From assembly GCF_033115175.1 (NCBI RefSeq), contig NC_084827.1:144453701-144517700 (forward strand): a stretch of 64,000 nucleotides of DNA. The letters are read 5' to 3'. Each line of letters starts with the position of its first letter. Positions within the stretch are counted from its first letter, which is position 1. A program made the translations under genes and the position numbers. Under the pieces are notes generated by a model that ran no database searches, was not told where the DNA came from, and saw only the letters and a program-made list of their open reading frames with translations. Origin of the DNA: Lepus europaeus (taxonomy: Eukaryota > Chordata > Mammalia > Lagomorpha > Leporidae). Positions 44,801-57,700 of this stretch are shown piece by piece.

Positions 44801-47800
44801 TAACTGGCCACAATGGCTGGAGCTGTGCTGATCCAAAGCCAGGAGCCAGGAGCTTCTTCCTGGTCTCCCACACGGGTGCAGGGGCCCAAGCACTTGGGCC
44901 ATCTTCTACTGCTTTCCCAGGCCGTAGCAGAGAGCTGGATCAGAAGTGGAATGGCCGGGACTCAAACCGGCGCCCATATGGGATGCCGGTACTGCAGGCG
45001 GCGGCTTTACCCGCTACACCACAGCATCGGCCCCGTGGATCTTTTTCTAAGTTCCTCCCACAAGCCACTTCCTACTACCTCCGCAGCAGTAACATTATGC
45101 AGGTCCAGCATCCAGCGTCCAGAACTCTGAATTCAACAGACTTTTTGCATCTCGCTTGAATGCAAACCCTGAGATCAGGCTCTATGTAGACTTCACGCAT
45201 CCTCCTCCGCATGACGATGCACATGGTTCACCGCAGAAATAGGAATGTGTTTGATTGCAAGGTGCTGCCCCAGACCCACTGGGAGCACCAAGCCATCACC
45301 TTCCTAAAATCTGCACATTTCTAAATTCAGACATGCATCTGGATCCGAGGTTTTCAGATAAGGCAGTGCGAGTCCCTAGGGATTTCTTTGTCTCTTTCAT
45401 CAGCTGTCTCATTTCTAAGAAGCAAAAAGCTGAGCAATTTCTCCAAGCAGTGCTGGCCAGTTCAGTACCAACATGTTGCTTGTTATCAACATCCAAGGGA
45501 GAAAAACGCTAAAGCCCAAAGCACCCGCGTCCCCGTTTTCCTTGACTTCCACCCTTCAAGTCCGTCTCACAGGCACTAAATATGCCTGTGGAGGAGGGGG
45601 CTGTGGTGCCTGCACAGTGATGCTGTCAAGATACAACGTCAAGACCAAGAAGATCCAGTATCCTTTGTGGGGGCCTGGACCGCGCTGGGCACATCTGGGG
45701 GCGGGGAGGGCGTGGAGCCTCCTAATCTCCTTGCAGGTCTGCACCCCTCCCTCTTCTCTCCTGGCGTCCGATGCACGCACACAGCCTCCAGACCTGCTCC
45801 TCCCGACACCTCCCCCCTTCTCGATCTTTCCCACATTCTTCCTAGCAGAATTCTGATCCCCATCCAGCGTGCCCGTCTCTTGGGGCTCCGCTCTCCGCGG
45901 CCCTAAACTAGCACAAAGGTAGTCCTGGTGGGAGATTTGGGTCTTTGCCACACACTAAGATTTGTTTTTCTGGAAGGGCTAAGCAAGACTCAAATCCTAC
46001 TACGTGACTCAGTGAGCCCCACCTTCACTGAAAAATGTAGTCAGCTTGCTGAGTGCATGTGAAGAGATGCCCAGCCCCATCCCAGGCTTTGTCTTACATG
46101 ACTAGGTGGTGCAGGGGCAGTTCAGAAATCGGAGAAGTTGTAAAGGGAGGGGTAGAGGAAGGGAAAGTGGCAGGGTTAGCTGGGGACATATTGCATTGGA
46201 GATAATGATGGGACAGCTAGGAGGGACTATCCAACAGGCATCCAGATAGATATGTCTGCTACTTAAAGAACAGGGCTCTCCTGTAAGTTATGTAACTTCT
46301 AGTTCATTATCAGCATAAACAATAGCAATAATGATGAGAAAAATAGTATTTATTGAATACTAAATGTACCGGGGGCTGTTCAAAGTAGCTCACCTACATG
46401 ATCATATTCAGTCCCCGAAGTGACATTGAGGGATGCTTTGCTATCTCAGTCACATTTTACAAAGAGGAGACCGAGACCAAGAGGGTGAAACAGCTTGCTC
46501 CAGGTGTCACGGGCCAGTTAGTGGAGTCTGCATGTTGTAAGCCCAGGCCACCTGGAAGGGAATAGGCTCTGCTGGAGGGTGTGTGAGCGTAGGACATATA
46601 GAACAACAGAAATGGAAACAGCCAAAGAAAGAAACCCCCACTATAAGACCAACAGGGAGAAGCTGGAGTTGAAGGAAGAAATTCACTCTCCGAATTGTGG
46701 TACCCCGTCCCTAAGATTCCAGTGGATTCTCTTTACATAATTCCGCCACAGCCACTACCCAGTCACAGCCTGCCTGGTGCCTGTCTGCTCTCTGCATGGG
46801 GCTGCAGTTACCACGGTGGAAGGAGTAGGAAGCATCAAAACCAGGATTCACCCCGTGCAGGTAAGAGCTCAAGGCGACCAGACAGACCCGGATGTTGGTA
46901 TGGGCATCCTACATGCTCTGACGTGTCCCCCCTGGGGCACCAACTTTGAAATCGGGTGCTTCCTAACTAGGGATCTTTTCAGATATCTTTTCAAGATTCT
47001 TTCACTGACGTGGATACATCGTAACCCCGAGGAATTTCTCAGCCCCAGCCTCGCCATGACCTTAGACAAGACCAGGCCAATCTGACAAGAGGAGAAAGCG
47101 AGATTGAAAATGGGGCGTATATGGGGGACGCTAGCTGTCAAACCCACTTCAAAATCGCTAGACTCCAAAACAGAGGCACTTGTGTGTACAAACACTCCCC
47201 GACTGCTTGCCAAACATCTGTCCAGTAACCATCCACTGTGCTGCAATAAAACACAGCTAAAATAGCACAGTGCTTGCTAAGGTTTAGAGGACTTTTTAAA
47301 GAAATGACAGTGTTGTTTTCACAAACTAGAATAGGAACCTCTGCAGGTGGTGCTTTTAAAGCAGTGTGCAGGAAGAAAATTATGAAAACTATATTTTCCC
47401 TTGAGTCTCCTTCTCTTGAAAAGCTGTGGTGAGAACGTAGAGGCCAAGGGCTTTCTCTGACATGCTAGCTCTGATCTGCACCTGTTAGTAGTGCATGTCT
47501 TTCAGCCACAAGCTTAACGATTTCTTTTTCTCATTAAGGTCTTACCCTTTCCTTCTCTCATCACCTTAACAGCGTGGAAGTGCTTCCTGCTGCACTTGTC
47601 AGAGTTGTTTCTCTCAAGTCTTGAGCATATAAATGCTAGGGTGGTCAGCAGTGCCCTAGAGAAGGCTTGGACTGCCTTATGGGAGCCAATTGTTCAGTTT
47701 TCCAGAACTTGGCAAACCAGTCTTTAAACACAGCCATTATTTAAAACTAAATAATGTATAGAATAATACCAGACCTGGTGGCAGTGTTTATAGTGCAAAA

Positions 47801-48700
47801 ATTGGCAGAAGATAAAAATCAGGTCTTTTTTCTCCCACAGAGCTGGTTATGAAGCATTCCCAGGTGATTTATATGCCTTGTCGAAAACAGTGTGCCCCCT
47901 GGCGGTAAATCCAACCCAGCCGCATTTCCCTGTAGCGTTAGAACCAGGCCTGTCCTTTGAGTTGAGCCACAGAGGAAGCGTTTGACTCTCCTTTTGGGAG
48001 CCCTGCCATTTGGAAAATGCTTATTTGAAACATTTGAGTTGCACTCAAGCCAGCCAGTGGAGCAGCCTGTGAGAAGTGTGTGAAACATGTCCGGGTCACA
48101 GCCCCGTCCGCACCCCTACGGTAGAGAGTCTTTGTGTAGATCACAGGCACTTGTCGAGTTTCACCTTCTCTTCTATATTTTCCCACCACTTGAGTGTATC
48201 AAGTTAAACAATCATCTATTATGTGAGTTTCACAATGCTATGAAGAAACCTTCGACAATTATCAAAGCATGCCTATAGATGATGACATCTAATCCATCAA
48301 AACTGTCCTATGGATGGAGAAAGAGATGAAAATGACTTGCCAAAGACCGTGCTAAATGATTTTCTCACATTCATTCATTCCCAAAACTACCTTGTAGATA
48401 TCATTATTGTTCCAAAGTCAAAGAAAGTGAAGAAAATCACCAAAGCTCCCTGAATTAATGAGCTGCCCAAACTCACATGAGAATCACTCCAAAGTACTTC
48501 ACTTGCTCCTCTTAACTATATTTTCTTCTTCAAAGAGAATGAAACCAGGAGAGGAAAGTGACTTAATACCTGCCACTAGGCTTTTCTCAAGGGTGAAAAG
48601 TAGTAGGCATATTACTTCCAGAAGTGAAAGATTTTTCTTCCTTGGGATCTTTTTTTTAAAGATTTATTTATTTATTTGAAAGGCAAAGTTACAGAGAAGG

Positions 48701-48732
<32 letters not shown>

Positions 48733-51700
48733 GTCTTCCAGCCATTGGTTCACTCCCCAAATGACCACAATGGCCAGAGCTGGGCCAATCCAAAACCAGA
48801 AGCCAGGAGCTTCTTCCAGGTCTCCCACGTGGGTGCAAGAGTTCAAGGACTTGGGCCGTCTTCCACTGCTTTCCCAGGCCATAGTAGAGAGCTGGATCGG
48901 AAGTGGAGCAGCTGGAACTCGAACCAGTGTCCATAGAAGGTGCCGACACTGCAGACGGCAGCTTTACCTGCTGCGCCACAGTGCCACCTTCCCCTCATCA
49001 CCCGCCCCCCCCCCCCCCAGGATATCTTTTACCCCAGAGTTGTTTTTCAAAAGCTAAATACACAAGCTCCGCTGCCTGCTGGTGCCCAGGCAGGGAAATG
49101 CAGGGCCCAAGGCACACATGGTGCACCCTTCTCCCCCAGGAGAGACTCGCCAAGTGCCACGGCACCCAGTGTGGATTCTGCAGCCCAGGCATGGTGATGT
49201 CCATCTACACGCTGCTGAGGAACCACCCCGAGCCAACCCCTGAGCAGATAATGGAAGCTCTTGGAGGTGAGCCTGGCTGGTGCTCTGCGGGCAGGGCGCT
49301 GGGTGGAAGGTGTTCCGGTAAGTGGAGAAGGAAGCCCTGGCCCCTCGCACAGTGGCGGGGGTCCAGGCACCTGGCCAACATGTAGATGTCCTCCGTGCCT
49401 GTCCTGAGCAAGTCCTTTCCAGAGGGATATCTTTGTTGAATCGGGAAGCACTGACTTCATGGTCCAATCTTTCCCTCCGGGGAACTCTGTGTCACTTAGC
49501 AGAGGCACTTAAATGGGCCATTTCTGCACTTTTAACACAATCTTTTCTGAGTGTGGAAATTTGGATAGTGGGTAAGATGGAGAACCTACTCAGTGGTTTT
49601 TTTTTTTTTAATAAATCTGATACTTCACACTTTTATACTTTCTCTCTTTTTTTATCTGAAAATTTGTTTTATTTATCCGAAAGGCAGAGTTATGGAGAGA
49701 GAAAGAAAAAGAGAGAGAGATCTTCCATCTGCTGGTTCACTCCCCAAATGGCCTCAATGGCCAGGCGGGGCCAGGCTGAAGCCAGGAGCCAGGAGCTTTA
49801 TCTGGGTCTCCCACATCAGAGCAGGGCTTGGGCCATCTTCCGCTGCTTTTCCCAGGCACACTGGCAGGGAACTGAATTGGAAGTGGAGCAGCTGGGATTA
49901 GAACCAGAGCCCATATGGGATGCCAGCACTGCAGGCTGCAGCTTAACCCATTGTGCCACAATGCCACACTTTAAGTTTCCATTGATTCATTACAAGGTCA
50001 AGGAGATCATAGACGACAATCAGTTATCACAAACTTAGTGAGCAATTCAATCTCCTATGACAAAAGAGCTTTCAATTTAAGTGAACAAGTACAACTTTCT
50101 TTAAAAAAAAAAAAAATAAGGAGGAGGAGGAGAGGAGGAGAAAGAGCCCCTGTTCTGGGGGAATTCGAGTATATCTAAGTCAACCCTTGCCTTCTCTACA
50201 AGCTTCCGGCCCCCCAAGGGAGGTGAGGCACATCATTAATGACCCTGCTGGGAGCAAGGTCCACAGAAGCCCACAGACGGGAAGCAGCATGACTTTGATG
50301 GGAAATCAGGTCAGACTCCATGGAGAGGGGGGCTGAGGCCTCGGGAAATAGCCCCCCCCCCCGCCCTCTCGCCCCAAGAGGGCATTTGAAGAAGAGATTA
50401 CCTGAGGAAGGCTTGGCAGAAGGCTTGGCAGAGGTGTTATGGGAGTGGCAAGTGCACAAGTTAGGACAGGGCAAGAAATAAGGCAGCGAGAATTGGTTGG
50501 GAGCCAGACCCAGAATGACGAATATCACACATGTTCTCTTATTTGTGGACATGAATACACAGAGAGAGTATGAAAGTTGTGTGGATGTCATACCATTTGG
50601 TATCTAGTCATAAACAGAGCCCCATGGAAACATACCACATATATGACAAGACATCCACTTTCCCCACATTGTGATCCTTGTCATGAACCTCTCCCTTTGT
50701 AGCACTACTATCACTGTTTTCAAGAAAAAATAGTATATGTATGTGTGTAATATTTTACTTTAGCAATGAATGTCAACAGTGTTGAGACACTTGTGAAATT
50801 TTAAAAATTATAGTAAAAAAAAAAAGTGGGAAAAGCCATGGAGATGTGTGTGATATTTCAGTGAGAAAATGCAATGATAAGACGCATGTTTGAAGAAATT
50901 GCTAAAGGGAATATTTCTTCCAAAGAAACTTAATGCTTTTGGGGGACAAAAAAGTATTTATTAACACTGTGGCTATTCCTCTGCAAACATGAAACAGGTA
51001 TATGCAATGTATTTCTTCTATGTTCCCTAAAATTTGGTCCCTTCCTTAACAGGCAATCTGTGTCGCTGTACTGGGTACCGACCAATTGTAGAAAGTGGAA
51101 AAACTTTCTGTGTGGTAAGTTAAGAAAGTTTTCATTCTGTTGACTCAATACGTTAGTGAGCCTTTGTATAAAATAACCTATTACGCTCAAATAATCTCTA
51201 AAATCATCCACGTTGACCTTTCAAACAAATGAAAGTTTTTAACACCCATTGTTATTTGTCTTAATAAATTCATATCAAGTATTGTTTGTACTCTAAATTT
51301 GACACATTCCTGGAAAGTGTTATATATGGCCTGAGACTTTAAGAAATGCATACTCCATTGAAGAAAATGAAGTGTAGAAAGCATAATTTAAAAGCAAAAT
51401 TTTAAAAAGTCCATGATGTCCTACACAGACTCACACATGCATATACATTTTGAAGGAATTTGGAGTAAGGAGAATTCATGAACGGTGTGAAGAGAAGATA
51501 GAGGGGGTACCTACTAGGGCAGGGGAGATTAGAATAGGACCCTAAAGGAAGAAATGTAAGTCGATGGTGAATTGAGAATTCCGGTAAGAAAGTGCATGGA
51601 TACAGAGAAAAGAAAGATGTCCAAGGTCCAGGTTAGAAATCGATGTGACTGGGGGCCGGCACAGTGGCGTAGAGGGTAAAGCCACCGCCTGAAGCATCCC

Positions 51701-54700
51701 ATCTGGGCGCCGGTTCGAGTTCCAGCTGCTCCACTTCTGGTCCAGCTCTCTGCTATGGATGGCCTGGGAAAGCAGTAGAAGATGGCCCAAGTCCTTGGGC
51801 CCCTGCTCCCATGTGCACCCAGGTGGGAGACCTGGAAGAAGCTCCTGGCTCCTGGCTTTGGATCAGCACAGCTCCAGTCGTTGCAGCCAATTGGGGAGTG
51901 AACCAGCAGGTGGAAGACCTCTCTCTTTTCTCTCTCTCACTCTCTTCCTCTCTGTCTCCCTCTATGTAACTCTAACTTTCAAATAAATAAATAAATCTCT
52001 TGGGGAGTAAAGAGACCCCATTTCAGGCTGAGGAATCTAGACTTAAAGCTGGGAACCCTCATGGACTCCTTGTCTGCTCTCAAGCCAGCAGTAACACAAT
52101 GAGTTCTCAGCACCTGCCTCTCGGAAGGATAATCCTAGGGAAACCCGGAGGAGGCTGAGGGTGTGGGCGAGTGCCCATACTGAATCCTAAAGAGCCTGCT
52201 TGGGATGGGTCTTACTGTCCTAACAAGCTTGACCCAGCTAGTGCACGTTAAAGCAGGAGCTGGACCCGGGTCTCCTGGCTGTAGGACCTGAAGCTTGGTG
52301 GCTCCAAACTACTGGAGACTCTTAAACGGTGTTTCCACACTGAAAAGAGAGAAGACAAAAAAGGTGATGATTGCAGAAACTGATGGGTGGATTCAGGCCA
52401 AAACCATAGCTTCGCATCTGCATGAAATGTCCTCCAGATTAAGGCTTGGTGGTTTGGGGCTTCAGTCAACCAAGTATTTCAGAATGACTCCAACAGTAGT
52501 CAAATAAACTCGGGCTTTCAGTTTATATATATTTTTGTATAGAGAGTCATAAAGGTAGTTTGTCTTCTCAGGATTTCATTAAAAATACACTCTGGGGGCC
52601 AGCACTGTGATGTAGCATCCCATATGGGTGCTGGTTCAAGTCCCAGCTGTTCCACTTCCGATCCAGCTCTCTGCTATGCCTGGGAAAGCAGTACAAGATG
52701 GCCCAAGTCCTTGGGCCCCTGCACCCACATGGGAGACCCAGAAGAAGCTCCTGGCTCCTGGCTTTGGCTTGGCCTAGCCCTGGCCATTTGGGGAGTAAGC
52801 CAGCAAATGGAAGATTTTTGTCTGTCTGCCTCTCTCTCTCTCTCTCTCTCTCTGTAACTCTGCCTTTCAAATAAATAAAATAAATCCTTAAAAGAAAAAA
52901 GATACATTCTGTATGTCATTGAGGTAAACGAAATAATCTGTTTGGGTTTCTAAATTACGGTGATACCCACACTCCTTGTATCTCACGTCTGGTAGGAAGT
53001 CTCAGCTGGCTGATCCCACGCCCCTGGAACCCCCTTTGCCTTTCCACGAGATTTGAGTGCCGTGGTTTACAAGACTCTGCATTGAGCATGGCTGCACCTG
53101 CTGCAATTTTCTCTGATTGCTCAGTGATGGAATAGCTTGCTCTCTGCCCTGCCAGGTACTCAGGTCGTTGTTTAAAGAAATAGCCAATGAATTTTCTTGA
53201 AACTGCCTTATTTCCCAAGGAATCAACCATTTGTCAAGTGAAAGGAACAGGAAAATGTTGCATGGATCAACAAGAGAAGTCTCCTCTGGGAAGTCAAGAG
53301 AAAGTAAGTATCTAGTTTTCCACGTCAGTTGGGACTGACTGAAAACACCCAGACTCATTCCATTCTCCTATTCTTTTCAATGAGTAAAATACAGAATAAG
53401 TGAATTCAGGGCTTAGACGGCCTTTACAACTCCCAAATGAGCGATCCCATGACTTCCGTGAGAGTGGGCACCGGAGAAGGTGGATTTCCTTTGGAAGCCT
53501 TGCAGGTTTCTGCACCTTCATCTGGGCTTGCCAGTCCCCTGCTGGCACTAAGAGGGACAAAGCAGCAGTGCACCCACAGGTTCATGGCCAAGAACATCTG
53601 CAAGTCACACCTGAGATCAAGCACAAGACGGACAGGAGGGAGACCAGAGCCCAGTGCATTACAGGGGCAGCATCCCTAGGTCCTGGGAGGGTGGGAAGCA
53701 TCCCATCCAGGGCCACCCGCTGGCTCTGGCACCCCAGTTACTGTCATGTGTAGGAGAGGTAGAGAACCTGACTCTGAAGTTTCACACTTAGACTTCCACA
53801 TCTCTCTCAGCAATGCTGAAGCTCCATTCGTGTTTTGTTTCTTTGTTTTGTTAAGCTGTGTACCAAACTGTATAATGAAGATGAATTCCAGCCCTTGGAT
53901 CCATCCCAGGAGCCTATATTCCCTCCTGAACTCATAGTAAGATACTCTACTCTTGTCTCGTTATGTGTTATGTACGATACATGCCTTTTTGTGTTACACT
54001 GTGGAAGTACTAAGTTTTAGAATTGAAAGTTGGAAGTGTGTCCCAAACCACACTAAGAGATCAGCAGTCCGTGCTGAGAGACTTGCTCGTTTCTACTGTA
54101 AGTAGTGGACGCAGACAGTTGGTCAGAGTGTTGCTGCCAGGACATCAGAGACATCAGAGGGTTGAACCCCCAGGGTCAGCTGAAGCCCCTGAGGTCTGAG
54201 TGGACGTGACTCGGGCAAGGTCATACAGCTTCGCTGTGAGAGACCACACAAGCAATTTGCAAAGCCAGCAAAGGAAGACTGCAATAATCCTTAGAATAAT
54301 GGAGTTACGCTCTCCCTACAATGGACCTCTGTGGTTTCAACTCACTGGGGAGACAGAGAATATATAGTGTAATAGGCCTGGAGTTCCATTCCTTGTCTGG
54401 GAAGAACATGAGCTGAGAGGTAGGATTGTCCTGGCTTCCCAGAAGGCCTCTGTCCCCACACATCCCTAAGAGTGCAGGAACTTGGATGTCCTGGGTGTGA
54501 CACTAGTGTGAAGATTTAAGTCATGTAGATAATATGTATATACATATCACTACATAAGTATATATCTATGTAGTTACATGTCTGTATCTATATAGGTACG
54601 TATGTATATCTGCAGATTTGTGGGGAAAAAATCCAATTACCCTATAGGTGGTAAATGATTTAAAAGCCTTTTTCCCAAGGACAATTTTGTTTGTGAGCAA

Positions 54701-57700
54701 TTTTTGACCTTTTGACTTCCAAGTCATTTTTAGAGCAAAATTGGCACAGGAAGCCTGGCACTTTAATTCCGGGCTTAGACACTGTGACTGTACCATGTTG
54801 CTTCATCTTCACAGACTCCCTTCACAGATACAGATGGAGACTGCTCCATATCTGGTCGTTGGTGGACACCCATCATGATATTTCTTCAGTGATGCCCACT
54901 TAGAGCTGACTGTTCTTCCAGACAGACCACTCTTTCCTCATCCCTCCAAGCTGGATTTCCACAGGGAAAATGACCAGCAGACCCCTGGGACATCCAGAGT
55001 GATGCCTGAAAGTGGTGTTGGTTTTGTTTCTCTGCAGAGAATGGCAGAAGACCCAAAGAAGAGGAGGCTGACGTTCCAGGGGGAGAGGACCACCTGGATC
55101 ACCCCCGTGACCCTGGAGGACCTCCTGGAGCTGAGAGCCAAGTTCCCCAAAGCACCGCTGGTCATGGGGAACACGACGGTGGGTAAGTGCTCAGTACCAA
55201 TGCTCTTTGGCCCAGCTGAGGTGAGCTAGTACTTCTGTGTCTCTTTATCAACTCTTCATAAACGCTGTTCATGTTTATTAATGTTACTGGTGGCCCTTCT
55301 GCATGCTCTATTTTGTAAGCAAGCCATTTAAGCCACAACTTTCATTCTGGCTTATCAGTAAGCAACATCTATTAGCATTCATGATCTCTTCTAGCTTTTC
55401 TAATTACGTTAAATACTTTCTCCCTTAAGGACACAACATTAAATTTGAAGATAAATTCTACCCAGTTTTCATATCTCCACTGGGGCTCCCAGAACTGTAT
55501 TTTGTGAACACCACAGATGATGGTAAGTAAGCACCTCCTCCTTCAAATAAAATGCACCCACTGGCTATTGGTGAGCCTTCTGCAATGAATGACATGCACC
55601 GGATGACTTTGAGTCAGCCTGTAGAACCAGATGGGTGTTTCTTGACTTCTCGTCACTGTCACCCAGCTAAGGAACAATTTCCTTCCATGGCGTTTTAATA
55701 CCACAGATGAACTGTGTGTCTGTTTATGTGTGGTATGTGTCTCAGTACTTTATACATATTTCACTCCCTTGGAGACAGTACTGAGCCCATCAAGAATGCA
55801 TCAATTAGATGACACCCCTACTCAAACCATCCCCCGTCAGCACACCTGCATATAAAACGGACCCAAAATACAGGCAGATGTGTAGTGTTGGTATTTTTGG
55901 AAAAAACCTAAGGGAGCAGTAAGAAGACATAAATAGGGAAGAAGTGCAAATGAGCAATGCAATTGTTGCAGGTCAATTCCCACTTAGACTAAATAGTCTT
56001 TTAAAAATCTTGTAGAACTGTGACTAGAATGTCCATATTTGGTCAGCTTATTTGGGGGAAACTAAATGAAGTAATGCATTTTAGATGTCTATGGAAAATG
56101 ACTAAGAAAAATAATTTGGTGCTTAGTATCTGGGAATAAGAACATTGAAAAAAGAAAATTAGCAGAAGGACATTTAATTTTCTTTGGTTTTGTCATTTCA
56201 AGCAAATATGGACAGGGGAGATATATTTAAGACACGGTGTCCATGCAACCCTGTCTTGTTATTTGTCACTTTAAGCTTAGAGTTTCTTTTCTTTGCAGGG
56301 GTGACAATTGGTGCGGGATACAGCCTGGCCCAGCTGAATGATGCCTTACAGTTTATCGTTTCGGAGCAACCGAAAGAGAGGACTAAGACCTTCCGCGCTC
56401 TCCTCAATCACCTGAGGACGCTTGCAGGAGCCCAGATTAGGAACATGGCTGTATGTTCTCTGTTGTCATATAACATAAGCAGCTAAGGGTAGTCCTACAG
56501 TTCTCTTCAGTTTAGCAAATACTAGTCCGAAGAGGAATTCCAAGCCAAAGGTTTTCGACTCTCTGTAATATGAGTGTGAGCATGTGTGTGTGTCCAAGAC
56601 AAGTGGCACTTGATGTAGCAAGATCACGATATTAGAGTCAGAGGTTTCCCAATTCTAAGCCCAGCCTGTCACCTATGAGCAATGTAATCCTGGAGAAGCC
56701 ACTGGACCTTCTTAAACCACTCTCTTTTGCTTTTGTAAACTAAACATCAACCAAATGAACTGTCTCTAAGATCCCACCCAGCTCCTATGCGTTAGGAACT
56801 GTGCTTTATCCAAGGGATAGTAAATAAGAGCCTTCGATTCCAGAAGATTCTTTCTCGACTTTTTCTCCTCTTATACCCTGCACCAAGGTTAATTTCTAAA
56901 TATTGTGCCCACTTTTGGATGTCCCCCAGCTGTCTAACTTCCTGGAGTTTCCTTGTTAGTTGAGAGTAATTGGTTCAAAATGCTCCCCATTCCACACAAG
57001 CTAGGTAGTTCCTCAAAATTTGGTGTGGGCCAGGGAACAATACCTTTCTCCTGATTGTCTCTGGCACTACTGTTGATTCTCCAAATCTGTCATGTTTTCA
57101 CCTGCTGCGTCTTTTGTCCCCTTTTTATTGGGGTTGCTCCTTTACCCATCAGCTTGTCCCCATGAGTCCTCCGAAGTCCCCCTGGCCACGGGTGTGTGTA
57201 AAGCAGCTCTCCTGAAGGCTTAAGGCAGGAGAGAAGCATTGTAGTGCACAACAGGCATGTGAAGTGTGAACTCTTTGCACCCCAACTCTGCAGAATCCAC
57301 GCAGGCTGTGCTCTGCCCACCCTCCCGCCTGTCACCAGGTGCCCTGTCTCCTCTTCAATCAAGTGCCCTCTTGTCCTAACCCGCTGGCTCCCTCCCTCGA
57401 ACTCCCATTCACTCCCCTCTATGTCTGTCTTCACAAGTAAACATTCCTATCAAGAACTGCTCATAATCAAAGACAGACACATCCGAGGGTAGTTTTCAAA
57501 GAAATTCTTCCTACTCATTGCACATGCAAGAGGAATATTCCTCAAGCAGAGGTCTGGATAAGAGCACAGGCAGGAATGGTGCACAACTGTCTGACCCTAC
57601 CTGGCTGCCCTTACACCCTGCCAGATCTTTCTGTGAAGCAAAGAGAAGACTTCAAAATGTGTACACGATTCCTGAGTATGTAATTTTTAGTTGTCAAATA

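Noticed and set aside
49322..50038. 238-codon frame after AOX4 exon 5
   Set aside because: Runs through intron and a SINE; the true donor at 49267 is clear.
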